From Bacteroidales bacterium (lineage in GTDB: Bacteria > Bacteroidota > Bacteroidia > Bacteroidales > UBA932), in the NCBI GenBank assembly GCA_023227835.1, contig JALOCI010000069.1:1-11960 (forward strand): 11,960 nt of DNA, read 5' to 3'. Below the pieces are notes generated by a model that saw only the letters and a list, made by a program, of their open reading frames with translations, was not told the DNA's origin and ran no database searches. A program made the translations under genes and the position numbers. Below are positions 6,621-11,960 of this stretch, in pieces (the first letter of the stretch is position 1; every line of letters starts with the position of its first letter).

Positions 6621-8867
6621 ATGAGACGATTTTTTTCAACATTTTACCTGCTGGTTATATTGATATTGACCTGTCAGTATTCAGAAGTCACTGCAAAAGA
6701 GTTTATCTCTTCGGCAAGTGTCACCAATGCCTCCGGTAAGCTGATATTTTCTAAAGATGGGATAAAGATTGAGACAGACGGAATTGCTCCGGAATCAGAT
6801 TCAAAGAGCGAGGCTGTATGGTCAATAAAGATACAGAATCTGTCAGATAATAGCAGCGAAATAATTTTCAGTGAGAGAGACAATAAACCGGTCATCTCAT
6901 CATCGGAAAATGGATTTGTGTTGTCATATAACGATCTCATATTTAATGGAAAACGTTGGGATATAGATTTAAATCTCATTTTTTCCAACCATGGTGAGGC
7001 ATTTTCTGTCAAGGGTGAAATTAAAAACAATGTCCAGGGTTGGGTTGTTGTTGGCTTCACCGGTCCTGTTATCAGCGGGATCAAAGCAGAGCTTGCTTCT
7101 TATCCTCTGATCATGCCTTGCGGTCTTGGTCAGAAATTTACAAAGGCTCCATCGAGCAAAGATTCAATTAATAAAGTTAGTTTTAAAGGAGGATTGGCCT
7201 GGACATACGACCGGGCCAACTCTTCCTTTTATTTGAAATCAGATTATCCGTCCAGGTTTGCCACTATGCAATGGTGTGCCTTTGCAGGCGAAAAGGGTGG
7301 TTTGTATTACGGCAGTCACGACAAGAGACACGGATCAAAACACTTCAAAATATCATATAAATCATCAGACAATACTCTCGGCGTGGCTTTTGAGCATGAT
7401 CTTGTTTGTGCTCCGGGAGCTAAATGGCTGATTCCCGAACAGATAATCTATCCTTACAAGGGCACCTGGCACAAAGGCGCAGATTTATACAGAGAGTGGT
7501 TTAAGACTTCTGTAGCTTTTCAGCAGATACCTGAGTGGCTGAAGAACTCTTCGGGATGGATGTTGACCATAATGAAGCAGCAGAACAACGAAGTGATGTG
7601 GAATTATGCAGATCTCCAGGGGCTGGCCGATATCTCACTTGAGAGAGGCCTTGACATAATAGGCCTTTTCGGATGGACAAAAGGTGGTCACGATAAATTC
7701 TATCCCTATTATGAGCCTGATCCTGATATGGGAGGAAAAGAGGAGCTGGAAAAAGTTCTGAAAGAGATTAAAAAGAAGGGGGTACGTTCTATCATATATG
7801 CAAACGGACAATTGATAGATCAAAACGGAACGGATTACTGGGAAAAAGAGGGAAAGAGAATATCTGTCCTCAAGAGAGACGGAAAGGTCGATTATCAGAA
7901 GTGGCACAAATATTATGACGCACCGGCCCGTTTTCACGGGATGGCATGTCTTGGATGCAACGAGTGGTATGATATAATGCTGAATCTTGCGTTGCAGGCC
8001 AACGAACTTGGGGCAGACGGCATATTATACGATCAGCTTGCCGTGACAGCTCCTAAATTCTGTTATTCTCCGGATCACGGACATGCTGTACCGGCAGTTG
8101 TATATGCTGAGGACAGATATCTGTTTTTACGCAAGATATCTGAATACATGAAGACAATTAACAAGGATTTTGTGGTTATGACGGAGGGGCTCAATGATGT
8201 TGAAATGGAGTCGATATCAATGTTTCATGGTTATGAAAATGGTGCATATGTCCCGCTTATAGAGGAGTTTTCTGCAAGATTGAACGGTAGTGCACCAACA
8301 TTTATTTTCCCGGAGATGTTCAAATACACATTCCCCGAAATGATAACTACAACAAGAAATCCGGCGCCGGTTAATAACAGGCTTATACTTAACTATGCAA
8401 CAGTGTATGGTTTGAGATCCGAGCTTGAGACCCGTTATGCGGCAGATGTACGTTATCTTAAAGAAAACAGGATTCCGGTACCTGAGGATTACTCAAATGT
8501 TATAAGTAAACCAAACATCGACCTTGTTACTTCAGAGGATCCTGTCGCCATGAAGATTTATACAAGAGAGGTTATAGATTTCCAAAGAGAAAATTCCGGC
8601 TTGCTTTGGAGAGGTGTATACAATGATGACAAGGATTTTTCAATAAAATGCAACCCAGATGCAGTTATTGCAAAGTCTTTTATTTCCGGTAACAGATTTG
8701 GTGTTGTTGTATGGAATACCGGCAAGGGTAAGGAGTCTTTTGAAGTGAATGTGCCGGGATACATTTTAGAATATGCTACTGAACCAGGCAGAGGAACAGT
8801 TTGCGTCTCAGAAAAACTTTCTGCCGAAAGTATCCGATTATTAGTGTGGAAAAAAGATAATAAATAG
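6621..8867 (+). CDS. Exported DUF6259-type putative glycoside hydrolase
   Basis: This 748-residue secreted protein resembles the DUF6259 family, whose core is a TIM barrel related to glycoside hydrolases. A hydrophobic N-terminus (LLVILILT) looks like a signal peptide cleaved around A25 (VTA-KE). Residues about 26-290 are beta-rich, about 295-640 form the barrel, and the remainder is a beta-sandwich. Barrel landmarks are GLFGWTKGGHDKFYPYYEPD (from G348), RSIIYANGQLID (Y393), a cysteine pair in MACLGCNEWYD (C443, C446), GADGILYDQL with D471 at a strand end, and VVMTEGLND with E522. D471 and E522 are candidates for nucleophile and acid/base by analogy with barrel hydrolases; this is inference. 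It sits 11 bases after susD and 2 bases before the phosphoesterase, so it is probably the main degrading enzyme of the locus. I do not recognise a CAZy family with a known substrate. Confidence 0.75.
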   Translation: MRRFFSTFYLLVILILTCQYSEVTAKEFISSASVTNASGKLIFSKDGIKIETDGIAPESDSKSEAVWSIKIQNLSDNSSEIIFSERDNKPVISSSENGFVLSYNDLIFNGKRWDIDLNLIFSNHGEAFSVKGEIKNNVQGWVVVGFTGPVISGIKAELASYPLIMPCGLGQKFTKAPSSKDSINKVSFKGGLAWTYDRANSSFYLKSDYPSRFATMQWCAFAGEKGGLYYGSHDKRHGSKHFKISYKSSDNTLGVAFEHDLVCAPGAKWLIPEQIIYPYKGTWHKGADLYREWFKTSVAFQQIPEWLKNSSGWMLTIMKQQNNEVMWNYADLQGLADISLERGLDIIGLFGWTKGGHDKFYPYYEPDPDMGGKEELEKVLKEIKKKGVRSIIYANGQLIDQNGTDYWEKEGKRISVLKRDGKVDYQKWHKYYDAPARFHGMACLGCNEWYDIMLNLALQANELGADGILYDQLAVTAPKFCYSPDHGHAVPAVVYAEDRYLFLRKISEYMKTINKDFVVMTEGLNDVEMESISMFHGYENGAYVPLIEEFSARLNGSAPTFIFPEMFKYTFPEMITTTRNPAPVNNRLILNYATVYGLRSELETRYAADVRYLKENRIPVPEDYSNVISKPNIDLVTSEDPVAMKIYTREVIDFQRENSGLLWRGVYNDDKDFSIKCNPDAVIAKSFISGNRFGVVVWNTGKGKESFEVNVPGYILEYATEPGRGTVCVSEKLSAESIRLLVWKKDNK

Positions 8868-8869
8868 AT

Positions 8870-10366
8870 ATGAATTATATTAAAATTCTGGTATTCTTAT
8901 TTGCCATGTCAGTCTTTACTGCCTCGTGCGGTAAGGAGGGCAAACCTTCAGGGGACGGGGGAGATGATGATAACCCGATAAATATTGTAAAGGCAGGAAA
9001 AGTGCTTTGTGACTCCAAAGGAGTTGCCGGGGTTGTTGTGACAGACGGGACAAATTTTACTCAAACAGATTCTGACGGGGCTTATGAGTTGCCTTACAAT
9101 CCATCTGCTACTCATATATATATATCATCCCCGGCAGGATATACTGTGCCGGTGGAGATGAGTGTTCCCAGGTTTTGGACAGCATTGAAAAATGCGCCGG
9201 ATAAAAAGAATATAAACTTTACCCTTAATAAAATGGGTCAGTCTGACATAAAACACTTTTTCATTGCTGTCGGAGATCCACAAGTGAGAAATGAGACAGA
9301 ACTGAAAAAATTGGAACCCATTCTTAACTACATGAGACAGGAGATTGCTTCAGCATCCCTCACTCCTGTTCATCTGATGATAACTGGTGACATCGTCTTT
9401 AACAAGCCACTTATGAATAACCTTAGCAAGAGTTATTTTTCGGCTGTCAACCAACCAGTATATTACTCGATAGGGAACCATGATCATGTATTCAGTACCA
9501 CTCAGACACCATCCGTAAATTATGATAAAGTTGCGGATTCTGTTTATATACGCCACTACGGACCTACATATTACTCTTTCAATCGGGGTATGGTTCACTA
9601 TATTATACTGGACAATATCTATTTTAAAGGGGGACCCGATGCAGAGTATACAGTAAATTTCACAGAAGCACAACTAAACTGGGTAAAGAAGGATTTATTA
9701 TATGTAACAAAGGATAAAGCTCTGGTTCTTATGTTTCATGCACCTTCTAAGTCAAGATACTCATCATCGTACGGGAACAGTGAGACTTTGCATGCACTTC
9801 TGCAGGGTTATGCAAATGTTCAGATAATTTGTGGTCACACTCATTACAACTCAATGATGGTCGATAACACAGGAATCACCGAACACATAATCGGAGCTGC
9901 ATGCGGTGGATTCTGGGAAGGACCTGTCTGTCTTGACGGTGCGGAATTGGGATATAAGGTGTTTGAGGTGGACGGTACAAATTTCAAATGGATTTACAGA
10001 TCGTATGTTAACCCTGAATCACAATTCTCGGTATACAAGCCTGAAAATAGAGCCCCTGTGCTCAGACCTTCGGACGAGCTGCTTGTCAATGTCTGGGATT
10101 GGGATCCTAACTGGAAAGTTATGTGGTCTCAGGATAGCGGAGTTACATACCAGGAAATGGAGAGGATTACCGAAAGAACCATGGATCCCACTGCTTATTT
10201 CTGGTTCGGAGCAGATGGAGATAACAAGATATCAGGGAGGAGCTGGATAAATGCAGTAACTACAGATCACATTTTCAAAGGGCAGCCGGGTTCAGGTGTA
10301 AAAGCGGTGAAAATCAAAGTGACCAATGCTTTCGGCGTTGATTATATAAAAGAGGTAAGCTGGTGA
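8870..10366 (+). CDS. Lipoprotein calcineurin-like metallophosphoesterase
   Basis: This 498-residue lipoprotein has C20 as the lipidated residue (FTASC-GK) and an acidic linker (GDGGDDD) that could favour surface display. Residues about 40-118 look like the N-terminal beta domain of this family (Metallophos_N). The calcineurin-like phosphoesterase core follows with its metal ligands intact: GDPQ (D136), TGDIV (D174), GNHD (N203, H204), FHAP (H290) and GHTH (H323, H325). The first motif is D-P-Q where many members have D-x-H; DPQ is common in this extracellular Bacteroidota subgroup. The last part (about 350-498) fits the associated C-terminal domain. The protein would hydrolyse a phosphomonoester or phosphodiester on the cell surface or in the periplasm, using two metal ions. 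Its place inside a susCD operon suggests that it removes phosphate or a phospho-substituent from the imported glycan. The actual substrate is unknown. Confidence 0.9.
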   Translation: MNYIKILVFLFAMSVFTASCGKEGKPSGDGGDDDNPINIVKAGKVLCDSKGVAGVVVTDGTNFTQTDSDGAYELPYNPSATHIYISSPAGYTVPVEMSVPRFWTALKNAPDKKNINFTLNKMGQSDIKHFFIAVGDPQVRNETELKKLEPILNYMRQEIASASLTPVHLMITGDIVFNKPLMNNLSKSYFSAVNQPVYYSIGNHDHVFSTTQTPSVNYDKVADSVYIRHYGPTYYSFNRGMVHYIILDNIYFKGGPDAEYTVNFTEAQLNWVKKDLLYVTKDKALVLMFHAPSKSRYSSSYGNSETLHALLQGYANVQIICGHTHYNSMMVDNTGITEHIIGAACGGFWEGPVCLDGAELGYKVFEVDGTNFKWIYRSYVNPESQFSVYKPENRAPVLRPSDELLVNVWDWDPNWKVMWSQDSGVTYQEMERITERTMDPTAYFWFGADGDNKISGRSWINAVTTDHIFKGQPGSGVKAVKIKVTNAFGVDYIKEVSW

Positions 10367-10387
10367 GATAGTGTTAAATAGAAAGTT

Positions 10388-11707
10388 ATGAATATTGTTA
10401 AAAATAAGAGTGATAACTATAAATGGGAGGTACTTGTGCTGCTCTGGATTGCTTTTTTTGTGAATCAGGCAGACAGACAGGTTTTTAATGTTGTCCTTCC
10501 ATTAATAAAAGATGATCTCTCTCTCTCGGACGTGCAAATAGGGACCATTGCAACAGCATTCAATCTTATATATGCGCTTCTTGTTCCTATGGCAGGATAT
10601 ATAGGTGATCTTTTCAGCAGGAAATGGATAGTCTCTTTGAGTATACTTTTCTGGAGTGTTGCCACTATGTTCACAGGATTAAGTAACGGAATGATCATGC
10701 TGATTGTGATGAGAAGTGTTGCAACCGGAGGCGGTGAGGCGTTTTTCGGACCTTCAAATTATGCCTTGCTTGCAAGCTACCATAAGGATACAAGGTCTTT
10801 TGCAATGTCCATACATCAGACATCGTATTATGTGGGTGTTATTCTAAGTGGTTTCGTCGCTGGCTATATAGGTCAGCATTATGGTTGGCGTAGTGCTTTT
10901 CTTGTATTCGGTGCCATCGGGGTTATTCACGCTGTGATAATGATAATCAGATTAAAAGATAAAAGAGAGGGAAGTGAGGGGAAAGTGAATAGTGAGGAAG
11001 TGAATAGTGAAAAGAGGATAGTGAATAGTGAAAAGAGGATAGTGAATAGTGAAAAAGTGAAGAGTGAAAAGATATCTCTTTTTGAAGGGTTCAGAGTTCT
11101 TTTTACAACGCCGACAGCTGTTATGCTTACAATCGGATTCAGCGGCCTCATCTTTGTGCTTACAGGCTATCTTACATGGATGCCGACATATCTTTTTGAG
11201 GAGTTTAACATGTCTTTGGCTGAGGCCGGGTTTCACTCGATGTTCTATACACACCTGTTTGCCTTCTTTGGAGTTATGATAGCGGGAAAACTTTCAGATA
11301 AGCTTGCAGGGAAAAACCCGGCCAACAGAATATTACTGCAGGCCGGAGGACTCCTTTTTGCTGTACCTTTTATAGTGTTAATGGGTAATTCAGGTACACT
11401 GACAGCCATATATATCGGGTTTGCAGGATTTGGGTTTGCCAGGGCATTTTTCGATGCAAATACATACACCGTGCTTTATGATGTAATTCCGGAAAAATAT
11501 CATTCATCGGCTTCAGGTGTGATGATTATGCTCGGTTTTGCCGTCGGGTCACTCTCGCCTGTTATTTTGGGATTGATGAAACCTGTATTAGGTCTCTCTT
11601 TCTCAATATCAAGCCTTGCAGTAATATGGCTGGTTTGCGGATTATTGATGGTTGTTGCATATAAATTCTTCTACAACAGGGATTATGCTAAGATACACAA
11701 CATATAA
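10388..11707 (+). CDS. MFS transporter (12-TM, sugar or organic anion permease type)
   Basis: This 439-residue inner-membrane carrier of the major facilitator superfamily has the hydrophobic pattern of two six-helix halves. The N-terminal segment FFVNQADRQVFNVVLPLI resembles the first helix of anion/cation symporter and spinster-like members. The MFS loop 2-3 signature is visible as GYIGDLFSRK (residues 70-79). Later landmarks are the substrate-path segments SIHQTSYYVGVILSGFVAGYIG and the C-half start GFRVLFTTPTAVMLTIGF. The family imports monosaccharides, uronates or sugar phosphates, usually by proton symport; the substrate here cannot be assigned. It would carry the product released by the two exported enzymes into the cytoplasm. 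The unusual part is the central cytoplasmic loop (about residues 193-228), stretched by a repetitive VNSEKRI segment encoded by a short DNA repeat. The 3' end overlaps the next gene by 23 bases. Confidence 0.9.
   Translation: MNIVKNKSDNYKWEVLVLLWIAFFVNQADRQVFNVVLPLIKDDLSLSDVQIGTIATAFNLIYALLVPMAGYIGDLFSRKWIVSLSILFWSVATMFTGLSNGMIMLIVMRSVATGGGEAFFGPSNYALLASYHKDTRSFAMSIHQTSYYVGVILSGFVAGYIGQHYGWRSAFLVFGAIGVIHAVIMIIRLKDKREGSEGKVNSEEVNSEKRIVNSEKRIVNSEKVKSEKISLFEGFRVLFTTPTAVMLTIGFSGLIFVLTGYLTWMPTYLFEEFNMSLAEAGFHSMFYTHLFAFFGVMIAGKLSDKLAGKNPANRILLQAGGLLFAVPFIVLMGNSGTLTAIYIGFAGFGFARAFFDANTYTVLYDVIPEKYHSSASGVMIMLGFAVGSLSPVILGLMKPVLGLSFSISSLAVIWLVCGLLMVVAYKFFYNRDYAKIHNI
10985..11069 (+). repeat. 7-bp/21-bp tandem repeat inside the MFS gene
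   Basis: A degenerate array of 7-base units related to GTGAATA / GTGAAAA / GAGGATA. The composite 21-base unit is perfect twice, at 11000-11020 and 11021-11041, and partial at 11042-11055. Looser copies flank it (10985-10998, 11057-11069). Because 21 is a multiple of three, the array is translated in frame as repeated VNSEKRI within a charged cytoplasmic loop. It has the look of a simple-sequence tract that grew by slippage or spread from elsewhere; similar GTGAATAGTGAA tracts are, to my recollection, common in Bacteroidales intergenic DNA. Confidence 0.85.
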
Positions 11708-11960
11708 GGGTTGGAATGCACTCTCTCTGGATAATGGCTTGATAGAGAGTCACGTCGTTCCTGCTTTGGGAGGAAGGCTCATGCAGTTTTCCTTACAGGG
11801 ACACGACTTCCTGTTTGTAAATAGCGCATTGGAGTCCCTTTATCCGGAACGTATTCCCGGCAAGCCCTGGATGAATTTCGGCGGTGAGAAGGTTTGGCCC
11901 TCACCTCAAGGTTGGGACGGTGAGGGTTATTGGCCCGGACCACCGGATCATATTTTGGAT
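11685..11960 (+). CDS. DUF4380-type protein, 5' part (runs off the window)
   Basis: The first 92 codons are present and remain open to the right edge. The visible segment has features of the DUF4380 family, whose fold is related to aldose 1-epimerase (galactose mutarotase): ALGGRLMQFSLQGHDFLFVN near residues 28-47, then NFGGEKVWPSPQGWDGEG and WPGPPDH. There is no signal peptide, so this copy is probably cytoplasmic and would act on the sugar or sugar derivative delivered by the MFS protein. Activity in this family is not well defined; a sugar-binding or epimerase-like role is inference from the fold. The ATG lies inside the end of the MFS gene (23-base overlap, another frame) with AGGG five bases upstream, so translation is likely coupled to it. 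Confidence 0.85.
   Translation, partial: MLRYTTYKGWNALSLDNGLIESHVVPALGGRLMQFSLQGHDFLFVNSALESLYPERIPGKPWMNFGGEKVWPSPQGWDGEGYWPGPPDHILD

Noticed and set aside
6663..6677. Lipobox (LILTC) in the DUF6259-type protein
   Set aside because: Threonine before the cysteine is unfavourable, and a better ordinary signal-peptidase site (VTA-KE) follows at residue 25; surface lipidation is not supported, though not excluded.
6674..7084. Minus-strand open frame of 136 codons
   Set aside because: It is antisense to the start of the DUF6259-type gene, without a domain pattern; a chance frame.
9114..9125. AT dinucleotide run as a slippage site
   Set aside because: Only six repeats within the phosphoesterase gene, coding ordinary Ile/Tyr residues; too short to claim variability.
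10985..11069. CRISPR-like array
   Set aside because: Units are 7 or 21 bases with no unique spacers and are translated in frame, so this is a tandem repeat.
10927..11254. Two minus-strand frames with repeated FTIHYPLFTIHY-like peptide
   Set aside because: The repetitive peptide is only the antisense reading of the 7-bp repeat in the MFS gene; no gene features.

Overview
The window looks like a Bacteroidota (probably Bacteroidales) chromosome. The evidence is a SusC/SusD outer-membrane pair, a promoter of the Bacteroidota TTG/TAnnTTTG type, A-rich start regions instead of strong Shine-Dalgarno sites, moderate GC, and a ClpX fragment and small DUF2007 protein of the kind found in this phylum. 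Genus cannot be settled from the sequence.

Left part (1-1595): the window opens with the last 25 codons of an unidentified or broken gene. A 59-codon reading frame that is clearly the C-terminal tail of ClpX follows, without the ATPase core in the same frame. Facing it on the minus strand are a 76-residue DUF2007 protein and, upstream of it, a 343-residue GntR regulator with a LacI-like sensor domain.

Middle (1596-1759): a 164-base divergent control region. It holds a good Bacteroidota promoter for the plus-strand operon. An inverted and direct repeat of ACAAACTT overlaps this promoter and is a plausible operator for the GntR protein. A larger inverted repeat lies around the expected transcription start.

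Right part (1760-11960): a tight plus-strand operon (gaps of 2-23 bases, last pair overlapping by 23 bases). It encodes a SusC-type TonB-dependent transporter, a SusD-type surface lipoprotein, an exported 748-residue DUF6259-type putative glycoside hydrolase, a lipoprotein metallophosphoesterase, an MFS transporter, and the start of a cytoplasmic DUF4380 (mutarotase-fold) protein that runs off the window.

Taken together this reads as a polysaccharide utilisation locus (PUL) of uncommon composition. SusCD would bind and import a glycan or glycoconjugate, the DUF6259 protein and the phosphoesterase would process it outside the inner membrane, the MFS protein would carry the product into the cytoplasm, and the DUF4380 protein would act on the released sugar. 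The GntR protein would sense an intracellular product. No well-characterised glycoside hydrolase family is present, so the substrate is unknown. The phosphoesterase hints at a phosphate or phosphodiester group. The MFS central loop also carries a 7-bp microsatellite-like repeat.
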